Of a DNA stretch of 64,000 nt, positions 33,210 to 40,855 are shown one piece after another. Numbering within the stretch: the first letter of the stretch is position 1; the number at the start of each line of letters is the position of its first letter. The position numbers were made by a program, and so were the translations under genes. Origin of the DNA: Neisseria perflava (GTDB lineage: Bacteria > Pseudomonadota > Gammaproteobacteria > Burkholderiales > Neisseriaceae); NCBI RefSeq assembly GCF_019334725.1, contig NZ_CP079818.1, forward strand, positions 1,674,001 through 1,738,000. The letters run 5' to 3'. Below the pieces are notes generated by a model. The model had not been told where the DNA came from. It did no database searches and was given only the letters and a program-made list of their open reading frames with translations.

Positions 33210-33935
33210 TTACTGACAGATATAATCAGCCAACAGTCTGCCTTTTTCCGCACTGGCTGCATTAGCCATATTCACATGTCTGGTCTCAGGGCCATTCTTG
33301 GATTTCAGGGCTTCGCCATATTTTCTGGCAAACTCTTTATTGGCACTGGTCACTCTTGACTCAGTGGAATCCAATATAAACTCGTCTTGCTCATATTTAC
33401 CTTGCGCAGTAATAATCAAGATATTTTCAGGCGAAGGATAATCCGGAAAATTAACATAGTTGGTAACCAGCTTGTAGGAAACGCCTTTGCCGTGTTTCAT
33501 ATCCTGACAGATGCCGTTAGGCGCGGTAAAGACTGCATGGCCGATCCGGCCGTGGCCGAAATCGTAAAAATCGATTCTCTTAGCAGAAGCCAACAGTTTT
33601 CTATCGTTGCCGTCATTGATATTTAATGACTTGCCGTTTACCAGAAACAGGGTTGGCAACAAGGGGCTGCCATGAGAGGCTTCCAAATTATATGCTTCGC
33701 CCAACAGCTTGCCCTGACGATACACAGTCAAGACAGGCTTTTTCAGACCATTTTCCGGATTGCCGGTTTTCTTAAAAGAAATCTTCTGAACCACATTGCC
33801 AAATTCATAATAAGGTCGCGACTGCACGCCTGTTTTCGCATCCTGCAGGGCGCTCCAGTCACCGCCCGTAGTTTGGGCGCATGCAGTCACAGCAGCAAAC
33901 AGAATACCCGATAGTAAAACTTTAGAATGTTTCAT
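33210..33935 (-). CDS. Putative lipoprotein of unknown function
   Basis: The 241-residue protein has a leader ending VTAC (lipid at Cys19) and an otherwise soluble, mixed alpha/beta domain with FYDFGHGRIGHAVF and two further cysteines, including one near the C-terminus (DYICQ). AAGGAG lies before the ATG. I do not recognise a family. It is probably an outer-membrane-tethered periplasmic protein and stands alone between uptake-sequence terminators. Confidence 0.7.
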   Translation of the reverse strand: MKHSKVLLSGILFAAVTACAQTTGGDWSALQDAKTGVQSRPYYEFGNVVQKISFKKTGNPENGLKKPVLTVYRQGKLLGEAYNLEASHGSPLLPTLFLVNGKSLNINDGNDRKLLASAKRIDFYDFGHGRIGHAVFTAPNGICQDMKHGKGVSYKLVTNYVNFPDYPSPENILIITAQGKYEQDEFILDSTESRVTSANKEFARKYGEALKSKNGPETRHVNMANAASAEKGRLLADYICQ

Positions 33936-34049
33936 TCATAAACTCCTTCTTAAGTAAACAAAAGAACGGATGTGTGCCTTTACTGCTTAATTTTGTTTCT
34001 TTATTAAAATTTTAGAACTATTGTACTAACTTAGCAAGGGATTAAAGAA

Positions 34050-34077
34050 CAAGCCGTCTGAACATTCAGACGGCCTT
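34050..34077. terminator. Inverted uptake-sequence terminator
   Basis: AAGCCGTCTGAA (first base of the core context changed) and its reverse AGGCCGTCTGAA form a tight hairpin after dnrN. Confidence 0.8.
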
Positions 34078-34092
34078 GATTAACAGCAAATT

Positions 34093-34566
34093 TTAAGAAG
34101 CCAAAACACGGGGGAAGAAAACCTCATTTTCCAAGTGGATATGGTCTTTCAAATCATCCACCATCTCTTTGGCCAATGTGTACAAACGGGTCCAACTACC
34201 GCAAGCGCCTTCAGGAAGCTCAAAATTGTTGGTCAACTCTTCCAGACGCGCGATGGCTTGGTCGTGTTCTTCATGCTCGTGCATCATCACGCTGATGGGC
34301 ATTGCCGCGCCACGACCCACACCCTGATTAATCATCGGGAACAACATGCGTTCCTCTTTCATCATGTGCATCAACAGCTCGTTTTGCATATAGGCCAACA
34401 AATCGGCCACTTCGGCAGGGAAAGTATCGGCATGAACCTGCGCCACTTTTTGCGCCAGTGGTACCAACTCTTCAAACTGGGCGCGGTGAACGTTGTGATA
34501 ACGTTGCAGGATATGGTCAATCGTAGAATTGAAAGGCGCGGTTTCCCAAAGGGTAAAGTCGGTCAT
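34093..34566 (-). CDS. dnrN: Hemerythrin-like iron-sulfur repair protein
   Basis: The 157-residue hemerythrin domain closely follows the C-terminal two thirds of YtfE/RIC. That protein repairs iron centres damaged by nitric oxide or oxidants. His and Glu ligands lie in YHNVHR, HMMKEE, HEHEEHD and HIHLENE. The N-terminal ScdA-type cysteine domain of E. coli YtfE is absent, so it is a short form. A palindrome like an NsrR site lies upstream (34582-34604). DnrN is NsrR-controlled in pathogenic Neisseria. AAAGGAAC precedes the ATG. Confidence 0.85.
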   Translation of the reverse strand: MTDFTLWETAPFNSTIDHILQRYHNVHRAQFEELVPLAQKVAQVHADTFPAEVADLLAYMQNELLMHMMKEERMLFPMINQGVGRGAAMPISVMMHEHEEHDQAIARLEELTNNFELPEGACGSWTRLYTLAKEMVDDLKDHIHLENEVFFPRVLAS

Positions 34567-34581
34567 GGCTGTGTTCCTTTA

Positions 34582-34604
34582 AAGATTTATATTGAATGAA
34601 TGTT
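34582..34604 (-). promoter_or_regulatory. Candidate NsrR operator for dnrN
   Basis: The 23 bases match the NsrR palindrome (AAGATGCATTT and its inverse around one centre) at about 17 positions. The site lies 16 bases upstream of the dnrN ATG. Control of dnrN by nitric-oxide-sensing NsrR is established in N. gonorrhoeae and N. meningitidis; this site is a proposal. Confidence 0.45.
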
Positions 34605-34700
34605 AGGCGTAAGGATACACGCAGCTATCGTCTTTGTATAGTTTTTTAATTGTTTAATTAATTGATAATAAAAGTTATTTTCAAATTTAAAATAACAAAC

Positions 34701-34740
34701 AGGCCGTCTGAAACATAAGGCTAAAGTTTCAGACGGCCTA
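34701..34740. terminator. Inverted uptake-sequence terminator
   Basis: AGGCCGTCTGAA at 34701-34712 and its reverse at 34728-34739 lie downstream of the AEC transporter. Confidence 0.8.
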
Positions 34741-34748
34741 TCCTTTTC

Positions 34749-35681
34749 TTAAATAATCCAACGATATAACGCAATCATTACCGGCATGGTTACCACACAA
34801 AGCAAGGTTGTCAGCCCATAAATCGCGCTGGCTTTTTGGGCATTTTTGCCGTAAACAACCGCCATTTGGGTAACCGTCGAGGCGGCAGGCGAAGTCGTTG
34901 CCAAAAAGCTGATTAAAACAACCGTATCCGCATGCGCATCATGATGGGCAAAATCACAAACTTTGACGGCGAAAAGCAATAATACCGGAATTAAAATCAA
35001 CCTTAAAAAAGCAACGAGATAAAGCCTCGGCGTCCACATAATCGAGCGTAGCGGCAAAGAAGCCAAAAGCATGCCCGCCACCAACATAGCAACCGGCCCA
35101 ATCATGCCGCCCACCGTCGCCAAAGTATTATCGACAATATGAGGCAGCTTGATTTGAAAGGCAAACATCAGCAGCCCGACCAACATGGATAAGATGTTGA
35201 TATTGGTAAAAATGGTTTTCCAAGCCACATTGCCACGGCCGCAAATCAACAGGCGCAGATGCGTCCAAAACAAAAACGTCTGCACCAAGATAAAACCAGT
35301 GGTGTAAATCACCCATTCCGCACCAAAGACCGACATTACCAAAGGGATAATCAAGTTGCCCGAATTGCTGTACACCGTTGCCGCGTGTTCGAGCGCATCG
35401 AGTTTGAATAAGTGTTTAAACAACCTGCCCAAAACAATCAACACCACATGGAAAAACACTGCCAGCATGACGGAAAGCTTCAGCCCTTCGATAATCTGCG
35501 GCGTATTGTCCATCTGAAAGGCATGAATCATGACGGACGGGCTGATTAGGTAAAGCGCGATGACCGAGAGCGTATAGCTGTTTTCCGATTTCAACAGCCC
35601 GGCCTTCACCAAGGCCACGCCCATCAAAACAATCAGCGTCAGCTCGGTAATTTTTCCGGCAAGCAGGAAAGAGGTTTCCAT
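34749..35681 (-). CDS. AEC-family (auxin-efflux-carrier type) transporter
   Basis: The 310-residue protein has about 10 hydrophobic segments in the two 5-helix halves of the AEC family. The N-terminal half shows SPSVMIHAF and the C-terminal half LATTSPAASTVTQMA, where the crossover residues lie. Bacterial members move malate, malonate or other organic anions. The substrate is unknown here. There is no operon partner; the adhesin gene upstream is on the same strand but 93 bases away, behind a degenerate uptake-sequence pair. Confidence 0.8.
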   Translation of the reverse strand: METSFLLAGKITELTLIVLMGVALVKAGLLKSENSYTLSVIALYLISPSVMIHAFQMDNTPQIIEGLKLSVMLAVFFHVVLIVLGRLFKHLFKLDALEHAATVYSNSGNLIIPLVMSVFGAEWVIYTTGFILVQTFLFWTHLRLLICGRGNVAWKTIFTNINILSMLVGLLMFAFQIKLPHIVDNTLATVGGMIGPVAMLVAGMLLASLPLRSIMWTPRLYLVAFLRLILIPVLLLFAVKVCDFAHHDAHADTVVLISFLATTSPAASTVTQMAVVYGKNAQKASAIYGLTTLLCVVTMPVMIALYRWII

Positions 35682-35735
35682 AATAAAAAAGCGGCAAAAA
35701 CGTTGATTTTACGCTTCCACCGCTTCGCATGCCAA

Positions 35736-35771
35736 ATTCAGACGACCTCAGCATTCAAGGCCATCTGAAAT
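35736..35771. terminator. Degenerate uptake-sequence pair after the adhesin
   Basis: A reverse AGGTCGTCTGAA (mucosa-type) near 35738 faces AGGCCATCTGAA near 35760. Each differs from the host signal by one base, and they can pair as an imperfect hairpin behind the adhesin gene. Confidence 0.5.
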
Positions 35772-35774
35772 TTT

Positions 35775-37106
35775 CTACCACAGATAGGTTACGCTGGCTC
35801 CACCGCCTGCACCACCCTTAGATGCGCCGACAGCTGAACCTTTCACCAGCCATTTGCCGCTGGAGGATACTTTCGACACTCCGACAGCAAAACCGGCCTT
35901 TCCGCGCCAAACGCCGCTGCCAATGGATACCGCACCCTGTCCCGGCTGATAAGCTTGTCCCAGATTACCCACCGCAATCGCAGCTGCAGAGCCGGCATCC
36001 GCACGGTCTTCCAGTTTTTTCATTTCTACGCGTGTTTCAGCCCGTATCTGATTGATTTGAGCGGCTACTGCCGACTCTTTTTGCTGACTGTCGGCCTGCC
36101 ATCTTTCCGCAAGCCTTTTGACCTGAGCCACATTTACCGCATCCGTATCCTGAGTACCGGCAGCCACATGGGTAATTTGACGGCTGTCCTTTTCATTGCC
36201 AACCGAAACCGCGCCCAATGTCGATTTCCATGTCGTGTCTTCAGATTGACTTGCCGACTGTGTCGCAAAATCATAGCCTGCCTGACCTGCAGCCAAATCT
36301 GCGATGCTTTGCGCACCCAGAGCCACCGCTTTCTCGGCTTTACCTTTGGCTTGGAAACCGAGTGCCAAAGATTTCTCTTCCAAAGCCGATGCACCGCCGC
36401 CGACTGCCGTACCACCTTCTTTACGCACGCTGGAGCTGGTGCCGACAGCCAAACCATTCAAGGCCGTGGCGGAAGACTCGACACCCAAAGCTACACTATT
36501 TACGGCATTCGATACCGCACGCGTACCGACCGCCACTGCTTGATAACCTTCTGCTTCAGCAGCCGATGCCAGCGCAAGTGATTGAGTTCCACGTGCTTTA
36601 GCTCGATCACCTAAGGCCGTCGCGCTGAGCGCATCCGCCTCACTATCTCTGCCAATAGCTACTGCATCAATATTACTTGCCTGAGCGCCATTACCTACTG
36701 CAACGGCACGCAAAGCCGAAGCCTTGGACAGCAGGCCAACTGCAACGGATTGACCGCCAGAAGCAGCCGCTGCGCCACCGACTGCTACATCATTTGTTCC
36801 CTTGGCATGGGCCCGAAAGCCAACCGCCACCGACCGCAATGCCTCCGCTTTGGATTCGCCACCCAAAGCAGTTGCGCTCAAACCGGAAGCGGCAGAATCA
36901 TAACCCAAAGCCACCGCCTTATAGCCATTTGCTTTAGCCTTGTCGCCAACTGCAGCGGCATTTTCGCCCGATACGGATTCCTTACCGACAGCCAAAGAAC
37001 CCGTCTTGTGCATGGTTCCAGCAACAATACCTCCGTCCGCATACGCAGTACCGAAAAAAAGCGCTAAAGCCAAACACAAAGGACTGAGCGATACATTCAG
37101 TTTCAT
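35775..37106 (-). CDS. YadA-like trimeric autotransporter adhesin
   Basis: The 443-residue precursor has a signal peptide (cut near residue 23, AYA-DG). A head of about 15 tandem 14-residue left-handed repeats follows (pattern A-V-A-x-G-x-x-A-x-A-x-G-x-x). Then come a neck/stalk connector (ITHVAAGTQDTDAVNVAQVKRL), a short coiled coil rich in Gln and Glu, and a C-terminal membrane anchor ending SVTYLW. Such proteins trimerise and bind host surfaces. The start at 37106 is preceded by GGAG at 9 bases; the ATG five codons upstream has no ribosome site. The 300-base AT-rich region beyond holds the promoter but no gene. Confidence 0.9.
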   Translation of the reverse strand: MKLNVSLSPLCLALALFFGTAYADGGIVAGTMHKTGSLAVGKESVSGENAAAVGDKAKANGYKAVALGYDSAASGLSATALGGESKAEALRSVAVGFRAHAKGTNDVAVGGAAAASGGQSVAVGLLSKASALRAVAVGNGAQASNIDAVAIGRDSEADALSATALGDRAKARGTQSLALASAAEAEGYQAVAVGTRAVSNAVNSVALGVESSATALNGLAVGTSSSVRKEGGTAVGGGASALEEKSLALGFQAKGKAEKAVALGAQSIADLAAGQAGYDFATQSASQSEDTTWKSTLGAVSVGNEKDSRQITHVAAGTQDTDAVNVAQVKRLAERWQADSQQKESAVAAQINQIRAETRVEMKKLEDRADAGSAAAIAVGNLGQAYQPGQGAVSIGSGVWRGKAGFAVGVSKVSSSGKWLVKGSAVGASKGGAGGGASVTYLW

Positions 37107-37414
37107 CTTTATATTCTCCATTTTTTAAATATTAAAAATATCTCGTTCAATCGAATTAATACTTTTGAACTAGTTATATTGTATATATTTTTATTCTTAT
37201 ATTAAATAGTTTGGATAAATATTTTGATTTGTGTCATAAATTTCAAACATCCTGGCAAATGTTCCTGGCCATCTTTCTAAACAACCATCAGTTTCAGACA
37301 GCCTGAAGCCTTTTTCCAACAACCCGACATAATTTGCCCTACCGCAAAGCAAATCAATATAAATCTGTCCGTATATCCGCTATAATCAGCCATTTTCTTC
37401 AAACAGGAAACATC

Positions 37415-38167
37415 ATGTCCCCCAGCCGTTTCAATCAAACGGGCCCAAAAATCGGCCTGAGCGTACGCCTTGCAGAAACCCAAGCTGAAATCGAAGCCGC
37501 CCAAAGATTGCGCTATCAGGTTTTTGCCCAAGAATTGGGTGCGGAAATCGAAAGCAATGACGGCCGCGATGTCGATCCTTATGATGAACATTGCCACCAC
37601 CTGCTCGCCTTCGACGATGCAACCGGCGAAGTTATCGGCTGCTACCGCCTGATTACCGAAGAAACCGCAAAAAAAGTCGGTGGCTGGTACAGCGAGCATG
37701 AATTTGACCTTGAACCTTTGAAAGACATCCTACCGCAAACCGTCGAACTCGGCCGCGCCTGTACCCACCCGGACTACCGCAACGGCGGCTTGGTCATGCT
37801 GTTGTGGACCGGTTTGGTCAAATTCATGAAAGACGAAAACCTGCGCTTTATGATTGGCTGCGGCAGTATTGAAATGCGCGACGGCGGCAACGATGCGGCG
37901 GGCCTGTATCATGCTTTGAAAGACAAATACCTCGCTCCGGCACAATGGCGCGTCAAACCGCTCAACCCGCTCAAATGGGACAGCATCACGCCGTCTGAAA
38001 ATCCGCCTGTACCTGCCCTAATCAAAGGCTATCTCAAAGCAGGCGCGTGGTTCTGCGGCGAGCCTTGCGTCGATGAAGCATTCAACTGCGCGGATGTGCT
38101 GATCATGATGGACATCAGCCACCTTTCCGACCGCTACTTGCAGCGTTTTGCCCCTAAAACCGATTCA
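37415..38167 (+). CDS. GNAT-type acyltransferase, OlsB-like (ornithine N-acyltransferase)
   Basis: The protein of about 250 residues (stop within 38168-38170 as annotated) belongs to the OlsB/hemolysin-like acyltransferase group. QRLRYQVFAQELGAE begins the domain, DPYDEHCHHLLAFD follows, and ELGRACTHPDYRNGG is the acyl-donor block. OlsB attaches 3-hydroxy fatty acid to ornithine to make lyso-ornithine lipid. CAGGAAACATC precedes the ATG at 37415. A PlsC-type gene follows after a hairpin, matching an OlsB-OlsA pair. Function in the GNAT family is broad, so the specific activity is inferred. Confidence 0.75.
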
Positions 38168-38173
38168 TAATAA

Positions 38174-38201
38174 AAGGCCGTCTGAAACTTCAGACGGCCT
38201 G
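38174..38201. terminator. Inverted uptake-sequence hairpin between the two acyltransferase genes
   Basis: AGGCCGTCTGAAACTTCAG-type tight pair; its short loop suggests at least partial termination before the PlsC-like gene. Confidence 0.7.
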
Positions 38202-38229
38202 CCTAATCTTTATAAAAAAAACACACACA

Positions 38230-38979
38230 ATGACCGCCAAAATCCGTTTTATCTTCCGTCTTCTCTGTATTGCCGGCTGCCTTTTGTACGGCATGGCCGA
38301 AATGTTTTTTCTGTTTCCCTTTTACAGCAGCAAACGCAAACTGCGCGCAATCCAATTATGGTCGCTGCGCGTGCTTGCTTCCTGCGGCATGAAACTGCAA
38401 ACCTTCGGCACGCCGCCGCAAGAAGATCGCGGTCAGCTGATTATCAGCAACCATATTTCATGGTTGGACATTATGGCGGTCAACGGCGCATTTCCCGGCC
38501 GTTTTGTAGCTAAAGACGATGTGGCCAAATGGCCGGTGGTCGGTTATCTCGCCACACAGGCGCAAACAGTTTACGTCTCGCGCAACCACGGCATCAAAGG
38601 CAACTCCGCCAAAATTGCAGGCGTGACCAAAGCACTGAAAAATGGTGATACTGTCACCATTTTCCCCGAAGGCACCAGTACCGAAGGCCGTGAAATCCTG
38701 CCGTTCAAACCCAGCTTTTTTCAGACGGCCTACGATGCAGGCGTACCGATTATTCCGGCACTCTGCCGCTATCCGAATCCGGACGGCACCAGCCCCAATC
38801 CGCACACCGCCTACTACGGCGACATCAGCCTCTGGCAATCCATCTGCATGGTCATCAGCCAGCCTTCCAGCACGGTCGAGTTGCATTTCCTCGATCCGAT
38901 TGAAGCAGGAGAAGACCGCTACGCCACCGCGCTTCAAGTACACGCCCTGTTGAGCGAAAAGCAAAAACAATTAGGCTGA
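38230..38979 (+). CDS. 1-acyl-glycerol-3-phosphate acyltransferase family (PlsC/OlsA-like)
   Basis: The 249-residue protein has a membrane-anchoring N-terminus (about 8-30). The acyltransferase motifs follow: NHISWLD with His75 and Asp80 (H-x4-D) and FPEGTS at 145-150. PlsC makes phosphatidate; OlsA adds the second acyl chain to lyso-ornithine lipid. Its place after an OlsB-like gene suggests the latter, but a housekeeping-type role cannot be excluded. An uptake sequence lies inside the gene and encodes part of FFQTAYDA. Confidence 0.82.
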   Translation: MTAKIRFIFRLLCIAGCLLYGMAEMFFLFPFYSSKRKLRAIQLWSLRVLASCGMKLQTFGTPPQEDRGQLIISNHISWLDIMAVNGAFPGRFVAKDDVAKWPVVGYLATQAQTVYVSRNHGIKGNSAKIAGVTKALKNGDTVTIFPEGTSTEGREILPFKPSFFQTAYDAGVPIIPALCRYPNPDGTSPNPHTAYYGDISLWQSICMVISQPSSTVELHFLDPIEAGEDRYATALQVHALLSEKQKQLG

Positions 38980-38985
38980 TCAAAC

Positions 38986-39017
38986 AAAAGGCCGTCTGAA
39001 TATTCAGACGGCCTTTC
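38986..39017. terminator. Inverted uptake-sequence terminator
   Basis: AAAAGGCCGTCTGAA and its reverse with a 2-base spacer; this is the last host-type signal before the Haemophilus-like segment. Confidence 0.85.
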
Positions 39018-39042
39018 CCATTATCTTATGTCTGCTGAAAAT

Positions 39043-39082
39043 AAAGTGCGGTTAAAAACGGGATAATTTTTAACCGCACTTT
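39043..39082. terminator. Hairpin of two Haemophilus-type uptake signals
   Basis: AAAGTGCGGTTAAAAA (39043-39058) and its perfect reverse complement (39067-39082) flank an 8-base loop. Both arms hold the nine-base Haemophilus influenzae uptake core AAGTGCGGT plus its AT-rich extension. Paired uptake signals used as terminators are normal in Pasteurellaceae. It lies directly after the orphan immunity gene. No other AAGTGCGGT was noticed in the window. Confidence 0.88.
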
Positions 39083-39104
39083 CAATCAGTTTAGCTACAA
39101 ATAA

Positions 39105-39941
39105 CTAAAAATCTTCTACATATTGCATAAAGTCAAATTCGCCCTCAGCACGTGAGAATAAATGAGCGGCATAACGATCTATTACCTCTGCTGGATTCGT
39201 TAACTTTTTAATACCCATCACATCCGCTCTTGGTATCACATAAACATTACGCTCATCATTATGTGAAGACACAAATAATTGATATCCTGTTTTACTCCAA
39301 TCGTCATTGGCACGGGTATCTAGTAAACATCTTAATTCAAAATATTTTTCGCTATCATTGAATTTATCATCATCATAGCTTTGTCTAAAAGCATGATGAA
39401 ATTTCTGCTCTAAAAATTCAGTATATTCAGGAAGAGCAACGCCATGGCTATCTTCAAAACCTTCTATAATTGAATGAAGAGGCATCAAGAGAAGTGACGG
39501 AAGATTGCTCTTATAAATATTAGGAACAATACTTTCTGCACTACACCATCTACTACTAAGGTATAGCCATGAATCAAGGATTTCCTGAGGAATAAAGGCT
39601 ACTTCCTCTAAACCTCTATCATGATATGGGTTATATTTAATGTAGTACACCACATCATTAATAATGATGCCAAATTGTGTAATATCATCCATAACTGGAA
39701 TTTCTGATTTTTCTATTGCATAAAAGAATTTCCCTTTAGTTAAATATTGAAATGTTATTGGCATGATATTTTTAAAAGAGGATATTAATTTACTATTAAC
39801 CTCTCCTGAATTTAAAAAATTAAGCCCATCATACTCTCGAGTAATATCGTCTATGTTTAATTTATCATGTTCAATATTTTTAAAACTATAAAAAACATAA
39901 GTAAAATGTTTTTCTAAATCATCTTTATTGAAAAACTTCAT
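39105..39941 (-). CDS. Probable orphan immunity protein (unknown family)
   Basis: The 278-residue, soluble, acidic and aromatic-rich protein is encoded by DNA far richer in A and T than its neighbours. I do not recognise a family. Its role is inferred from position. It begins 2 bases after the end of a broken HNH-type toxin fragment, using AAAGGGAAATAG in the toxin's tail as ribosome site, as immunity genes usually do. The gene is intact while the toxin is not. It is closed by a Haemophilus-type uptake hairpin, so a Pasteurellaceae source is likely. Confidence 0.6.
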   Translation of the reverse strand: MKFFNKDDLEKHFTYVFYSFKNIEHDKLNIDDITREYDGLNFLNSGEVNSKLISSFKNIMPITFQYLTKGKFFYAIEKSEIPVMDDITQFGIIINDVVYYIKYNPYHDRGLEEVAFIPQEILDSWLYLSSRWCSAESIVPNIYKSNLPSLLLMPLHSIIEGFEDSHGVALPEYTEFLEQKFHHAFRQSYDDDKFNDSEKYFELRCLLDTRANDDWSKTGYQLFVSSHNDERNVYVIPRADVMGIKKLTNPAEVIDRYAAHLFSRAEGEFDFMQYVEDF

Positions 39942-39943
39942 AT

Positions 39944-40237
39944 CTATTTCCCTTTGCTTATTTCCTTAATTTTCTTATTAACTAAATCTCGCATCATTTC
40001 TTGTCTTCGAGCAAGGAATTTTCTGTAGTTAGGCGAAATATCTTTCCCTTCCTTAACATAGTGTGCCCAACCAGAAGTACCAGTTTCTATTTTAGATCCT
40101 TTTGAAGAATTTAAGTATTTTGGTAAAGGTTGCAAGTTCTCAGGATGATTCATTAATTCGTTCTAAACATGTTTTGGTAATTCATCAAAGCCAGGAATCC
40201 GTTTAAATTCAACTTGAGGTAAAATATGATCCACTGA
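39944..40237 (-). pseudogene. Broken HNH-type nuclease toxin C-terminus
   Basis: A single minus-strand frame from 40237 to 39944 reads VDHILPQVEFKRIPG, then PKHV, a TAG stop at 40163-40165, then NELMNHPENLQPL and YLNSSKGSK. The D-H, N-L-Q and N-S-S-K-G spacing is that of HNH nuclease domains at the C-termini of polymorphic toxins. TAG in place of a probable CAG breaks it, and everything upstream is missing; the segment begins at the gloA stop codon. The ATG at 40153 could at most make a 69-residue fragment. Confidence 0.65.
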
Positions 40238-40651
40238 TTAAGATGAATATTGCACCGAATCGCTACCGCTTTTCTTTTGAATAAATTCAATTTTATAGCC
40301 GTCCGGATCTTCGACAAACGCAATCACAGTCGTGCCGTGTTTCATCGGACCGGCTTCGCGTACCACTTTGCCGCCCATTTCTTTGACACGTTCACACGCA
40401 GCGTAAGCATCATCGACTTCAATCGCGATATGGCCGTAAGCATCGCCCAAGTCGTAAGACTCGGTATCCCAGTTGTGGGTCAGTTCCAAAACAGTATGGT
40501 CCGCCTCATCGCCATAACCGACAAAAGCCAAAGTAAAACGGCCTTCAGGATAATCGCGGCGGCGCAGCAATTGCATGTTCAATACGTTTTGATAAAAATC
40601 CAAAGAGCGTTCGAGATTGCCGACACGCAGCATAGTATGAAGCAAGCGCAT
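40238..40651 (-). CDS. gloA: Lactoylglutathione lyase (glyoxalase I)
   Basis: The 137-residue metalloenzyme converts the methylglyoxal-glutathione adduct to lactoylglutathione. It carries the N-terminal His (LLHTMLRVGN), TVLELTHNW with a metal Glu, GHIAIEVDD, and a C-terminal AFVEDPDGYKIEFIQ. The start at 40651 follows AGAAAGGAACAAAATT; the extra 11 residues upstream are not supported. The toxin remnant begins exactly at its stop codon. Confidence 0.95.
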   Translation of the reverse strand: MRLLHTMLRVGNLERSLDFYQNVLNMQLLRRRDYPEGRFTLAFVGYGDEADHTVLELTHNWDTESYDLGDAYGHIAIEVDDAYAACERVKEMGGKVVREAGPMKHGTTVIAFVEDPDGYKIEFIQKKSGSDSVQYSS

Positions 40652-40855
40652 AATTTTGTTCCTTTCTGAATTATGTTTGGTCATGAATTATAACACATCG
40701 GGCCCCATCCTCTTCAGCCTCAAAATACCGACACTGAAACTGCATAAAAATGGAGCGTACACCCTGCCATCATTTGAATTTCATGTATTAACAAGCACAC
40801 CGACTGACTAAATTGCTATAATCGCCACACTTACAACACAACACTTCAAACCGTC

